A stretch of DNA of 64,000 nucleotides from Sphingobium sp. OAS761 (lineage in GTDB: Bacteria > Pseudomonadota > Alphaproteobacteria > Sphingomonadales > Sphingomonadaceae): NCBI RefSeq assembly GCF_024168485.1, contig NZ_JALJVY010000014.1:1-64000 (forward strand). The letters are read 5' to 3'. The notes beneath the pieces were generated by a model. It worked only from the letters and a program-made list of their open reading frames with translations. It had not been told where the DNA came from and ran no database searches. The position numbers and the translations under genes were made by a program. Below, one piece after another: positions 1 to 8,923 of this stretch (the first letter of the stretch is position 1; each line of letters begins with the position of its first letter).

Positions 1-19
1 ACCAGATCAGATCACTCAT
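1..19 (-). CDS. 5' end of an unidentified gene leaving the window
   Basis: On the minus strand an ATG at 19-17 follows a strong ribosome binding site (AAGGAG, 8 bases upstream) and opens a frame reading MSDLIW before the window ends. Six codons are too few to name the product. The binding site and the gene-free 119 bases upstream (20-138), which can hold its promoter, make a real start likely. Confidence 0.45.
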
Positions 20-120
20 GGCAGCACTCCTTGAACCGCCATTGAATCAATCAACCTCACCTCACACAAGCAATTTAATGGGTCCTGAGCCTAGGACTCG
101 ATCCTTTAGGAAGAGGTTAA

Positions 121-137
121 ACCGCTCGAAAAGCGGT
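121..137 (-). terminator. Hairpin after the CHAP gene
   Basis: ACCGCT and AGCGGT form a perfect 6-bp stem around a CGAAA loop, directly after the stop codon of the CHAP gene on the minus strand. Only a short TTT follows the stem, so it is a weak intrinsic terminator at best. Confidence 0.45.
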
Positions 138-138
138 A

Positions 139-651
139 TTATGCGCCGCCGGCCGTGTCGGCTGAGGCGACCTGTACCGGCTGGGACAGGGATTTCGGCG
201 CTTCGGCGTAGATGAACCCCTTGGCAGGATTGGACCGCAGGCCCAGCGCCCCGATCGGGCCGTACCAGACGCGCACGTCGGTCCAGTCATTGTTCGGCGA
301 GACGTCGATGGCGCGCACGTCCCGCTCTATCCCGCCGCGATACGACCAGTTGGCATGGGTCAGCAACACTTCGCGATCCCCGACGACCTTGCTGACCATC
401 GCAACATGGCCTACCGGCATGGACCGGCTGGAAGAAAAGGCCAGCACGGCACCGACGCGGGGCTCATGGCCGCGTGCATACCGCCCGTCCGCCTGGCCCC
501 ACCAAGTATTCGCATTGCCGTGAATATCGATGCCTGAGACTTGCCGCGCAAACGGCGCGCACTGGAGACCACGTGCTTGCGCAGGCGTAACGATAATGGC
601 CATGAGCGCAAGAATGAACGACGCGAAAACCGCGCGAAACCCACCCGACAT
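139..651 (-). CDS. Exported CHAP-domain amidase/peptidase
   Basis: This is a 170-residue protein with an N-terminal signal peptide (hydrophobic residues about 5-22, then TPAQA-R) and a single CHAP domain. CHAP domains are papain-like cysteine amidases that usually cut peptidoglycan peptides. The expected catalytic residues are visible: Cys31 in LQCAPFAR, His82 in GHVAMV and Asn101 in HANW. The tail after about residue 145 looks disordered. It stands alone, followed by a weak hairpin, with no cell-wall partner nearby. The target bond cannot be read from sequence; a role in wall remodelling is inferred from the family. Confidence 0.85.
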   Translation of the reverse strand: MSGGFRAVFASFILALMAIIVTPAQARGLQCAPFARQVSGIDIHGNANTWWGQADGRYARGHEPRVGAVLAFSSSRSMPVGHVAMVSKVVGDREVLLTHANWSYRGGIERDVRAIDVSPNNDWTDVRVWYGPIGALGLRSNPAKGFIYAEAPKSLSQPVQVASADTAGGA

Positions 652-755
652 GTGATAGCGACCCCGACTTTTCAGGCTTTTGCCCCGATGGAGGCTTTAG
701 GCCAGACGGCGGCCTGACCGACAAGCGCCGGGCGACGAATCGTTTTGTCGACGCG

Positions 756-1826
756 TTATGTTGCGGAACTGAAAACGTGACCGGCGGTTACGGTCAATCG
801 GGTAGCTGACGACAAATCACTGAAAAGACTGGATTCTGTTCCCGTCATCCAGATCTGTCCGCCCGTGGCGGCGAGCCGGTCGAACAGCGCGGTGCGACGC
901 AGCGGGTCGAGATGCGCCGCCACTTCGTCGAGCAGGAGCACCGGCGGTTGACCACGGTGCCCCGCGATAAGCGCGGCATGGGCAAGCAGGATGGAAAGCA
1001 GCAGAGCCTTTTGTTCGCCGGTCGAACACAGGGCGGCGGCCTGTCGCTTGGCGGCATGAATGACGGACAGATCGTGGCGGTGCGGCCCGGACAGAGTGCG
1101 GCCCGCCGCTGCGTCGCGCCGCCGTTCGCGCGCCAGCCGGCTATCGAGGGGCTCGCCCGCATCATCATCGGCCGCGATCGCCACCAGCGGTCGCGCGAAC
1201 GGCGCATCCGGCTGGTCTGTGAGCATGGCGTTGAGGTGCGAGACCATATCTGCCCGCGCGGCCGCCAGCGCCGTGCCGTGCTCGTTCATCTGCGCCTCCA
1301 GCGCGCCGAGCCAGGCCGGATCCGCGCGACGCACGTCGGACAGCAACCGGTTCCTTGCCCGCATGGCCGCTTCGTAGCGTGCGCTGTGTGCCGCATGGCC
1401 GGGATGCAGCGCCAGGGTGAGGCGGTCGAGAAACCGGCGGCGGCCGCCGGGGCTGTCGAGGAACAGGCGGTCCATCGCAGGCGTCAGCCAGGTGATAGAT
1501 AGATGATCCGCCAAGGCATTGGCAGATGATGTGACGCCGCCTATCCGCACCTGGCGCCGCTCGGGCGCACCGGGGTTGATGCCGGTCCCCAGCACCACCC
1601 CGTCCACGTCCGCAGCGATTCCGAAACCGCCCGCCCCGTCCTGCCGCGCCATCGCCGACAAGGACGCACCGCGCAGGCCGCGACCGGGCGCCAGCATCGA
1701 GACCGCTTCCAAAATGTTGGTCTTGCCCGCCCCATTGTCGCCGGTCAGCAGGATGAAGGCATGATCGGGCAGGATCAGCGCGTCCGCATGATTGCGGAAA
1801 TCGCTCAGGGTGAGGCGGCCGATCAT
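756..1826 (-). CDS. recF: DNA replication and repair protein RecF
   Basis: RecF is an SMC-like ATPase that helps load RecA at single-strand gaps. The 356-residue protein shows the Walker A motif GDNGAGKT at about 29-36, an ABC-type signature around [16 protein letters not shown] residues (here STGEQKA) and a Walker [12 protein letters not shown] near the C-terminus. The start is set at the ATG giving [13 protein letters not shown], the usual RecF beginning; an in-frame GTG at 1856 would add ten residues. recF is not next to dnaN or gyrB here but follows a lipoprotein gene on the same strand. Confidence 0.93.
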   Translation of the reverse strand: MIGRLTLSDFRNHADALILPDHAFILLTGDNGAGKTNILEAVSMLAPGRGLRGASLSAMARQDGAGGFGIAADVDGVVLGTGINPGAPERRQVRIGGVTSSANALADHLSITWLTPAMDRLFLDSPGGRRRFLDRLTLALHPGHAAHSARYEAAMRARNRLLSDVRRADPAWLGALEAQMNEHGTALAAARADMVSHLNAMLTDQPDAPFARPLVAIAADDDAGEPLDSRLARERRRDAAAGRTLSGPHRHDLSVIHAAKRQAAALCSTGEQKALLLSILLAHAALIAGHRGQPPVLLLDEVAAHLDPLRRTALFDRLAATGGQIWMTGTESSLFSDLSSATRLTVTAGHVFSSAT

Positions 1827-1869
1827 GTCGCGGCTGTAGCGGGGACCGCCCGCCACGAAAAGGGGTACG

Positions 1870-2376
1870 TCAGCAGCGCTTGCGCGTCACCGCTTCGCCG
1901 TCGTTGGTGATGGTGAGCCGCCGACCGCCAGCGGCCAGCGCCATGGACAGGCTACGCGTCCAGCTCTGCCCCTCACCGGTAAAACTTGCATCGACGGCGA
2001 CTTTACCGTCCGCTTCGTTCCGCACCGCCTTAACCGTGCCGACGCTTTCGTGAAAAACCAGCTCATCGGCCGCGATCGTCAATTCCATGGGCGCAGCCTT
2101 GTCGCCGCAGCGGTCATCGAGGCCGGCCCATCGCCCCTGAAAGGCCGCAGGCACGAGTCCGGCCGTTGCGGGCGGCGGTGTTTTGATCGCCGGCGCGGGC
2201 TCCACCGGATCGATCGCATTCGCTGGGGTCGGTACATCCTGCGCGTTGGGAAGCGCCTGATCGAGCATGTTGGATACCGCGCCTGGCCGGCGGTTGCCGT
2301 CACTGTCGCCATTATCTTCCCCGCCGCAAGCGGCGAGTATCAGGACCATGACCAGAGTGGCAGCCGACAAGCGCAT
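1870..2376 (-). CDS. Putative lipoprotein of unknown function
   Basis: This 168-residue protein starts with a lipoprotein signal: a short hydrophobic stretch ending in LAAC-G, with Cys17 the predicted lipidated residue. An acidic, Pro/Ala-rich linker follows to about residue 75. The C-terminal domain (about 80-168) has several Cys residues, including one near the end (RKRC), which could form disulfides in the periplasm. It lies 43 bases upstream of recF on the same strand and may share its transcript. I do not recognise the family. Confidence 0.7.
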   Translation of the reverse strand: MRLSAATLVMVLILAACGGEDNGDSDGNRRPGAVSNMLDQALPNAQDVPTPANAIDPVEPAPAIKTPPPATAGLVPAAFQGRWAGLDDRCGDKAAPMELTIAADELVFHESVGTVKAVRNEADGKVAVDASFTGEGQSWTRSLSMALAAGGRRLTITNDGEAVTRKRC

Positions 2377-2469
2377 GGAACGGGAACCCGGCAGGCGCGG
2401 CCCGGTTCCCGATGACGCGGCCCCAAGGCCATGCTATCCTGGCTGCGCCGCAAAAAGGGAGCTGATGCC

Positions 2470-2859
2470 ATGCCTGTGCTGGGAATGGGTGGACTGTTTT
2501 TCCGCGCGCGCGATCCCGAAGCGCTGGCCGCCTGGTATCGCACGCATCTCAATGTCGGTGGTGGCTGCGTCGCCGATCCCGATGCCCAGGCCAATGAATG
2601 GGTGTGGCAGACACTGGGCGGCCCGATGGTGTTCGCCCCCTTCAAGGCGGACAGCGACTATTTCGCCGCCGACAAGGCTTTCATGCTGAATTTCCGGGTT
2701 TCCGAGCTGGATTCCCTTCTTGCCGCCTTGCGCGCATCCGACATTGCGATCATCACAAAGGACGAGTGGAACGATCCCGCGGTCGGCCGTTTTGCCCGCA
2801 TTCACGACCCGGAGGGCAATGCGATCGAATTGTGGGAACCCCCCGCATCCGTGCCCTGA
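2470..2859 (+). CDS. VOC-family (glyoxalase-like) protein
   Basis: The 129-residue product has a single vicinal-oxygen-chelate fold: it opens LGMGGLFFRARDPEALAAWY and closes with RIHDPEGNAIELWEP, the standard last strand whose Glu binds metal in this family. VOC proteins include glyoxalases, dioxygenases and antibiotic-binding proteins, so no substrate can be assigned. The start at 2470 is preferred because GGGAG lies 11 bases upstream; an in-frame ATG at 2431 would add 13 basic residues. A peroxiredoxin gene follows 16 bases later, suggesting a two-gene operon. Confidence 0.85.
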   Translation: MPVLGMGGLFFRARDPEALAAWYRTHLNVGGGCVADPDAQANEWVWQTLGGPMVFAPFKADSDYFAADKAFMLNFRVSELDSLLAALRASDIAIITKDEWNDPAVGRFARIHDPEGNAIELWEPPASVP

Positions 2860-2875
2860 GCCAAAGGAACCCGAT

Positions 2876-3412
2876 ATGAAGCGCCTGCCCCTGATCCTCG
2901 CCGCCGCTGCCGTTGCCACATTTTCTTCCGGCGGGGCGATGGCGGCGCTCGCCGTGGGAGCCAAGGCGCCCGATTTCACCACGCGCGGCGCGATGGCCGG
3001 CAAGCCCTTCACCCTGACCCTGTCGCACCAGCTGAAGCGCGGGCCGGTGGTGCTCTATTTCTTCCCCAAGGCGTTTACGCCGGGATGTTCGGCCGAAGCG
3101 CGCGAATTCGCGGAAAATATCGACAAGTTCAAGGCGGCCGGTGCAACCGTCATCGGCATGTCGGCCGACCCGGTGGACGATCTGGTCTCCTTTTCCACCA
3201 AGGAATGCGCGGGCAAATTCCCCGTAGCGTCAGCCGGACCCGGCATCGTTTCGGGATATGACGTGGCGCTGAAGATGCGGCCGGGCATGACCGACCGCAC
3301 ATCCTATGTCATCGCGCCGTCGGGCCGCATCGCCTTCGTCCATAGCGAGATGAACTATGCCGGCCATGTGAAGAGCACGCTTGAGGCGGTTGAAGCGATG
3401 AAGCGGAAATAA
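2876..3412 (+). CDS. Exported Bcp-type peroxiredoxin
   Basis: Peroxiredoxins reduce hydrogen and organic peroxides. This 178-residue protein has the peroxidatic motif FTPGCSAEAREF and a downstream Cys in KECAGKF that could resolve the sulfenic acid. The first ~24 residues (MKRLPLILAAAAVA…AMAA) form a signal peptide, so it should act in the periplasm, unlike classical cytoplasmic Bcp. The start has AAAGGA 9 bases upstream. It is probably co-transcribed with the VOC gene. Confidence 0.88.
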   Translation: MKRLPLILAAAAVATFSSGGAMAALAVGAKAPDFTTRGAMAGKPFTLTLSHQLKRGPVVLYFFPKAFTPGCSAEAREFAENIDKFKAAGATVIGMSADPVDDLVSFSTKECAGKFPVASAGPGIVSGYDVALKMRPGMTDRTSYVIAPSGRIAFVHSEMNYAGHVKSTLEAVEAMKRK

Positions 3413-3470
3413 GCAACATCCCGCGTCCGTGCGCTTCGGGCACCCTGCCGGAACGTACGGACGCGAAAAC

Positions 3471-4385
3471 TCACCCCTTCACATATTTGCCGAACCAGGC
3501 GAGCGTCGCGTCCCAGGCCGCCTTGGCGGCCGCTTCATTATAGCTGGGGCGATAATCCGCCATGAAGCCGTGGTCCGCGCCTTCATGCACGGTAATCATA
3601 TCGGGCGGCGATTTCCCCGCCTTCGTCAACGCGGCCCGCATCGCGTCCACATCCGCAACCGGAATGCCCTTGTCCAGCGCGCCATATTGGCCAAGCACAG
3701 GCGCCTTCAGCTTGTCCACCTCCTCGATCGCGCTCAGCGGCTGGAGTTCGGTCTTGTCCGTCACCAGCCGGCCGTAAAAGGCGACACCGGCGTCCAGGTC
3801 GGGGCTGCGCGAGGCATAGAGCCATACGATCCGCCCGCCCCAGCAGAAGCCGGTAATGCCACGTCGCGACACGTCGCCGCCCTGCGCGCCAACCCATGCA
3901 TAGGTTGTATCGATATCGGTCAGCACCTGCGCATCGGGCGCCTTGGACACGATGGTCCCGATCAGCTGCTTATAGTCCGCGATCTTGGTCGCGTCGCCAT
4001 GGCGGGCGAACAGGTCGGGCGCGATGGCGTAATAGCCTGCCTTGGCGAAGCGGCGGCACATGTCGCGGATCCATTCGTGCACGCCGAAAATCTCGTGCAC
4101 CACGACTATCACGGGTGCGGGTGCGTCGCCCTGCGGCCTTGCGACGAACGCGGGCATGGCGAAACCGTCGCTGGCGGCGATGGTGACGCTTTCTTCATGC
4201 AATCCTTCCCCCGGCGTCTGCACGGCGCTGCTGGCTACCGGGCGGCATGCCGCCGCAAAGCCGGCAGCGAACGCGCCACCGGCCAATATGTGACGCCGCT
4301 GAAAGCCGGTACTGTCCGCCCAGTTGCGATCTTCGGGCAATCGCGGCGGCGTCGCTCCGTCGGTGTCTTTGCGGTCCCTGGTCAT
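3471..4385 (-). CDS. Tat-exported dienelactone hydrolase family protein
   Basis: This 304-residue alpha/beta hydrolase has the dienelactone hydrolase signature GFCWGGRIVWLY with a nucleophilic Cys, a downstream Asp region (GALDKGIP) and the catalytic His in EGADHGFM. The N-terminus carries a twin-arginine signal (FQRRHILAGGAFAAG at about 28-42) after a ~27-residue polar leader, so the folded enzyme is probably exported. Classical enzymes hydrolyse dienelactone in chlorocatechol breakdown, but no chlorocatechol genes are nearby and the true substrate is unknown. It is convergent with the peroxiredoxin gene. Confidence 0.88.
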   Translation of the reverse strand: MTRDRKDTDGATPPRLPEDRNWADSTGFQRRHILAGGAFAAGFAAACRPVASSAVQTPGEGLHEESVTIAASDGFAMPAFVARPQGDAPAPVIVVVHEIFGVHEWIRDMCRRFAKAGYYAIAPDLFARHGDATKIADYKQLIGTIVSKAPDAQVLTDIDTTYAWVGAQGGDVSRRGITGFCWGGRIVWLYASRSPDLDAGVAFYGRLVTDKTELQPLSAIEEVDKLKAPVLGQYGALDKGIPVADVDAMRAALTKAGKSPPDMITVHEGADHGFMADYRPSYNEAAAKAAWDATLAWFGKYVKG

Positions 4386-4473
4386 CGGCCTGCTCCTCTA
4401 CCCATGGCGCAGGCAAAGTAGAGCATCGCCGGGGAAACGGAAGAGCGGACATGCTGCCCCTGAATACAAGGCG

Positions 4474-4965
4474 TTACAACCGCCATCCGTAACGCCGGTC
4501 CAGCTTGGAAAGCTGGCTCAGGAACCCATCCCGCTGCATGCCGGTCGTCCGGGCGTCGTGCATCTGGTGCAGAGTGACGACCATGCGCACATATCCGCCG
4601 GGCTGCGGCAGGAAATCGACCTCTATGATGCTTTCATAGGCATCAACATTCGGCAGGAAATCGATGATCTGCTTCAATACCAGGCGTTCGGGCGCCCGAA
4701 ATTCAGCGAAATGCCCGTTGCAAGCGGTCGATACCGGCTGACCCATGGCGGTCATCGCGGCGATCATGTCCGGCGTGTCGGCGACCATGTCATAGTGCAG
4801 GGCGCCGCCCGTGCACCCTTCCATCCGGTGCACATCGGCACGGAATCCTTCTGGGCCCCACCAGGACTGGAAACCTTCCTTCGTCGTCCAAAGCGCCCAG
4901 AGGTCCTCTAGGCTTGCCCTGTAGATCCGCTCTATCACGATACTCGACGCGATTTCTTCCGTCAT
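4474..4965 (-). CDS. SRPBCC (AHSA1-like) domain protein
   Basis: The 163-residue protein is a START/Bet v1-like (AHSA1) domain: it begins ERIYRASLEDLWALWTTKEGFQSWWGPEGF, shown here in parts WALWTTKEGF and WWGPEGF, the usual first helix and strand of the family. Its ATG at 4965 overlaps the stop of the upstream arsR-type gene by four bases (ATGA), so the two are translationally coupled. ArsR/AHSA1 pairs are common in bacteria; the ligand is generally unknown. In-frame starts further upstream lie inside the regulator gene and are rejected. Confidence 0.87.
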   Translation of the reverse strand: MTEEIASSIVIERIYRASLEDLWALWTTKEGFQSWWGPEGFRADVHRMEGCTGGALHYDMVADTPDMIAAMTAMGQPVSTACNGHFAEFRAPERLVLKQIIDFLPNVDAYESIIEVDFLPQPGGYVRMVVTLHQMHDARTTGMQRDGFLSQLSKLDRRYGWRL

Positions 4966-5300
4966 CCCTGCTCTCCTTCGTCTGCCCGCTTCGATTGCCG
5001 TGCCCCGAGCGCCACACCGAACCTGTCGAGGCGCGCCTCCCAGAAGCGCCGATATCGGGCGAGCCACATGTCCAGTTCTTGAAAAGGCTCTGGCGCCAAC
5101 CGGTAGAAGCGTCGCGCGCCCTCGGGTCGCATCGCGACAAAGCCGGCCTCATGCAGGATGCGCAGATGCCGGGACACGCCGGATTGGTGGATGCCCACCT
5201 GTTCGACAAGGTCGTTCACCTGCCGCTCGCCATCGTGCAGCGCTTCGACGACCTTGCGACGGGTCGGATCGGCCAGAACGAGGAAAATATCATCATGCAT
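4962..5300 (-). CDS. ArsR-family transcriptional regulator
   Basis: This is a 112-residue winged-helix regulator. The N-terminus FLVLADPTRRKVVEAL and the recognition helix HQSGVSRHLRIL are typical of the non-metal ArsR subgroup paired with AHSA1 proteins. I see no CxC metal-binding motif, so it probably does not sense metal. It is the first gene of a two-gene operon with the SRPBCC protein, and an array of ATGCAT palindromes overlaps its start, suggesting autorepression. Confidence 0.88.
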   Translation of the reverse strand: MHDDIFLVLADPTRRKVVEALHDGERQVNDLVEQVGIHQSGVSRHLRILHEAGFVAMRPEGARRFYRLAPEPFQELDMWLARYRRFWEARLDRFGVALGARQSKRADEGEQG

Positions 5301-5325
5301 AATAATGCATATGCATATGTATGCT
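5295..5325. promoter_or_regulatory. ATGCAT palindrome cluster, candidate ArsR operator
   Basis: Three ATGCAT palindromes (5295-5300, 5305-5310, 5311-5316) are followed by TATGC; the last two join into a perfect 12-bp palindrome. The cluster straddles the arsR-type start and is strikingly AT-rich for this genome. Position and symmetry fit an autoregulatory operator. Binding itself is inferred. Confidence 0.5.
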
Positions 5326-5332
5326 TATCAGG

Positions 5333-8300
5333 TCAATGAAAATCCCTCGATCCCGGCAATATCCGGACCTGGCGCGGATGACTGGCCGTTCGGGGATGCG
5401 GGCGGGATTCGCATGTTTCCGCCTGCATCAGCCGCTGCATTTCCCCCGTGCGGTCATGGATGCGGGTCGCCATCAGGTGCACCACCCCCTCCTTGCTCCG
5501 CTGCACTTCCCCTTCCACTAGCATCAGCCGACTGGCCATGACCGGACGGCGCTGCATTTCGAATAGCCGTGCCCAGAGCAAGATGTTGGTCACTCCGGTC
5601 TCATCCTCGATGGTGATGAATACCGCGTTGCCCTTGCCCGGCCGCTGCCGCACCAGCACCACGCCCGCGGTCCTGACCCGCGCGCCATGCCTTGCCGCAC
5701 TCGTCTGGGCACAGCTCAGCACGCCTTCGGCTGCAAAAACCGGGCGGAGAAACTGCATCGGATGCCCTTTGAGCGACAGACGGGTCATCGCATAATCAAT
5801 CGCCACCTGCTCGCCGGCCGGCATGTCCGGCAAGTTTGCATCCGGTTCCTCGCCCAGTTCCCGCACCCCGCCATCGCGCCGGCGCGCCGCCGCGAAGAGC
5901 GGCAGTTCGTCCGACGGGGTGCGCCGCGCCTCCCACAAGGCCGTGCGGCGGTCCTGCCCCAGCGAACGGCAGGCATCGGCATCGGCGAGCAACCGCAGCG
6001 CCCGCGCCGGCAGGCCCGCCCGTCGCGCCAGATCCTCGATTCCGGCGAACAACCCGCTTTCCGTCCGCGCAGCGGCAAGTTGTTCCGCCCATTGCTTGCG
6101 AAATCCGTCGATCTGGCGAAAGCCCAGCCGCAGCGCCAGAGCCAGCCCCTGCCCTTCGCCCCGTTCGCCCCGCCGCGACCGCAGCAGCGGTTCGAGCGCA
6201 TTGTCCCAGTCGCTCATGTTCACATCGATGTCATGGACGGTGACGCCATGCTCCCGCGCGTCACGAACCAGTTGCGCGGGGGCATAGAAGCCCATGGGCT
6301 GCGAATTAAGCAGGGCGCAGGCGAATATCGCAGGCTGATGGCACTTGATCCACGCCGACACATAGACCAGCCGCGCGAAGGAGAGGGCATGGCTTTCGGG
6401 AAAGCCATAGCTGCCGAACCCTTCGATCTGCTTGAAGCAACGAGCGGCGAATTCCTTCGTATAGCCGCGTTCGGTCATGCCGCGGATCATCATTTCCCGG
6501 AAATGATGGATGGTGCCGACATTGCGGAAGGTCGCCATGGCACGGCGGAGCTGATTGGCTTGCGACGGGGAGAAACGCGCGGCCGTGATCGCCAGCTTCA
6601 TCGCCTGTTCCTGAAACAGCGGCACGCCGAAGGTCTTGCCCAGAAGTTGCCTCAGTTCATCAGCCGGCCCGTGATCGGGACTGGGTGAGGGATAGGTGAT
6701 CTTCTCCTCCCCGCAGCGGCGGCGCAGATAGGGATGGACCATGTCGCCCTCGATCGGGCCAGGCCGGACAATCGCGACCTGCACCGTCAGGTCGTAGAGG
6801 GTGCGGGGCTTCAGGCGCGGCAGCATGTTGATCTGCGCCCGGCTCTCCACCTGGAATACGCCGATGCTCTCGCCCCGGCACAGCATGTCGTAGACGGCGT
6901 CATCATCGGAATCGAGATCGATCGTCAGCTGATGATCGCCTAGTCCGTTGGCACGCATGAGGTCGAACGCCTTGCGGATGCAGGTCAGCATGCCCAGCGC
7001 CAATATGTCGACCTTCATCAGGCCGAGCGCGTCGATATCATCCTTGTCCCACTCGATGAAACTCCGATCGGCCATGGCGGCATGATGCAGCGGCACCGTT
7101 TCGTCGAGACGGTTCTGGGTCAGCACGAAACCCCCGACATGCTGCGACAGATGGCGGGGGAAAGGGGCGTCGAGCAGCTCGCCGACGAGCGTGCGCAATC
7201 GCACCATCTGCGGATTGTCCAGCGCAAAGCCCGCCTCCTCGAAGCGCCTTTCGCTCATGTCCCGCGAATAGCTGCCCCATATCGTGCCCGACAGGCGGGT
7301 GACGACATCCTCTGACAGGCCCAGAACCTTGGCGACCTCGCGGACGGCGCTGCGCGACCGGTAATGGATGACGGTCGCGGCTATGCCCGCGCGATGGCGG
7401 CCGTAGCGGTCATAGATATACTGCATCACCTCCTCGCGCCGCTCATGCTCGAAATCGACGTCGATGTCGGGCGGCTCGTCCCGTTCTTCCGACACGAAGC
7501 GGGAAAAGAGCAGATCATGTTTCAGCGGGTCGACGGAAGTGACGCCCAGCAGGAAACAGACCATCGAATTGGCGGCCGACCCCCGCCCCTGGCAAAGTAT
7601 CCCCTGCATCCGGGCGAAGGCGACGATGTCGTGGACGGTCAGGAAATAATAGGCATAGTTGCGATCGGCGATCAGCCTGAATTCCTCGTCCAGCAAGTTG
7701 GCGACGTCGTGGGGAATGTGCGGCCCGTAGCGGGCATGGGCGGCGCTGATGGTCAGTTCCTCGAGCCACTGCTGCGCGGTCCATCCTTCGGGGACAGGTT
7801 CATGCGGATATTCGTAGCGAAGCTGGTCGAGCGTGAAATGCACGCGGGAAAGAAAGCGCACGGTTTCCGCCACGGCATCGGGACAGGCCTGGAACAACCG
7901 CGTCATTTCGACAGGATCATGGATATGCCGCTCGGCATTCGCCTCCAGCCGTCGCCCCGCCCCGGCAAGGGTCGTGCCCTCGCGAACGCAGCTCAGCACA
8001 TCCTGCAACGGGCGTTGCGCGGGGCTGGCATAAAGCGCGTCCATCGTCGCAAGCAACGGCACGTTCGCGCCCGAAGCCAGCGCCATGAAGCCGGCCAGCC
8101 GCCGGGCATCGCGTCCGTCGCGCCGCAATGCCGCGCCCAGCCAGACCCGACCCGGCGCGAGACGTGAAAGGCGGACAAGCAGGTCCTCCAGACCGGCGGG
8201 CGGCGTCGGGGGCACAAGGCTGAGATGCCCCTGACGGATCACCTCGCCGGGCAGGCGGTCCTCATGCTCATAGTCCACCGGCCAGTCATGCGCGCGCTGC

Positions 8301-8923
8301 ACCGTCGCGGTGGAGCCCGGCAGCACGATCATCAACAGGTCGTCCAGATAGGCGGTCAGGTCCGCATAATGGAGGATGCAGTCGCCCTTGACCGAACGCA
8401 GATTGCCGACCGTCAGCAACTTGGTGAGTTCACCCCAGCCGCGCCGGGTCGCGGGATAGGCGACGATGTCGGGTGTGCCGTCGACAAACACCAGTCGCGC
8501 GCCCACTATCAGGCGCAGGTCAACCCGGCATGCACGCTCTTCCTCATCATCGAGCGTCGGCGGCATGCCCGCCTGCTCCTTCGCCTCCAGCAGGGCGGCG
8601 CGCATCGCTTCGGGCGCCTTTCTTCGCGCCACATGCGCCCGCACCACCCCTGCGACCGTATTGCGGTCGGCAATGCCGATTCCGGCAAGCCCCAGCTCCA
8701 TCGCCCGGCCGACCATGTCCGATGCATGGGAAGCGCCGCGCAGGAAGGAAAAATTGGTCGCAGCCACCAGCTCTGCAAAGGGTGGCACATCCCTTGACGG
8801 AGACGGCGCAACGAGCTTGGCCCTTTTCCTTTTAGGCACGCCATCGAGCGCATCGCGTTCCCGCTGGTCGATCGACTTCGGCCTGGTCGGGTCGGGGTAG
8901 CCCCCTTTGCGCCCGGCGCTCAT
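5333..8923 (-). CDS. dnaE2: Error-prone DNA polymerase DnaE2
   Basis: DnaE2 is the C-family polymerase that carries out SOS mutagenesis together with ImuA and ImuB. The 1196-residue protein has an N-terminal PHP domain (starting near FAELVAATNFSFLRGASH), the polymerase active site with the PDIDVDF acidic motif after GRGSAANS, and a C-terminal OB-fold region (ILLWARLFEMQRR…LMLVEGEVQ). It is longer than usual for the family because of a ~45-residue basic N-terminal extension. The ATG overlaps the imuB stop by four bases, indicating translational coupling. Expression should follow the LexA box upstream of imuA. Confidence 0.96.
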   Translation of the reverse strand: MSAGRKGGYPDPTRPKSIDQRERDALDGVPKRKRAKLVAPSPSRDVPPFAELVAATNFSFLRGASHASDMVGRAMELGLAGIGIADRNTVAGVVRAHVARRKAPEAMRAALLEAKEQAGMPPTLDDEEERACRVDLRLIVGARLVFVDGTPDIVAYPATRRGWGELTKLLTVGNLRSVKGDCILHYADLTAYLDDLLMIVLPGSTATVQRAHDWPVDYEHEDRLPGEVIRQGHLSLVPPTPPAGLEDLLVRLSRLAPGRVWLGAALRRDGRDARRLAGFMALASGANVPLLATMDALYASPAQRPLQDVLSCVREGTTLAGAGRRLEANAERHIHDPVEMTRLFQACPDAVAETVRFLSRVHFTLDQLRYEYPHEPVPEGWTAQQWLEELTISAAHARYGPHIPHDVANLLDEEFRLIADRNYAYYFLTVHDIVAFARMQGILCQGRGSAANSMVCFLLGVTSVDPLKHDLLFSRFVSEERDEPPDIDVDFEHERREEVMQYIYDRYGRHRAGIAATVIHYRSRSAVREVAKVLGLSEDVVTRLSGTIWGSYSRDMSERRFEEAGFALDNPQMVRLRTLVGELLDAPFPRHLSQHVGGFVLTQNRLDETVPLHHAAMADRSFIEWDKDDIDALGLMKVDILALGMLTCIRKAFDLMRANGLGDHQLTIDLDSDDDAVYDMLCRGESIGVFQVESRAQINMLPRLKPRTLYDLTVQVAIVRPGPIEGDMVHPYLRRRCGEEKITYPSPSPDHGPADELRQLLGKTFGVPLFQEQAMKLAITAARFSPSQANQLRRAMATFRNVGTIHHFREMMIRGMTERGYTKEFAARCFKQIEGFGSYGFPESHALSFARLVYVSAWIKCHQPAIFACALLNSQPMGFYAPAQLVRDAREHGVTVHDIDVNMSDWDNALEPLLRSRRGERGEGQGLALALRLGFRQIDGFRKQWAEQLAAARTESGLFAGIEDLARRAGLPARALRLLADADACRSLGQDRRTALWEARRTPSDELPLFAAARRRDGGVRELGEEPDANLPDMPAGEQVAIDYAMTRLSLKGHPMQFLRPVFAAEGVLSCAQTSAARHGARVRTAGVVLVRQRPGKGNAVFITIEDETGVTNILLWARLFEMQRRPVMASRLMLVEGEVQRSKEGVVHLMATRIHDRTGEMQRLMQAETCESRPHPRTASHPRQVRILPGSRDFH

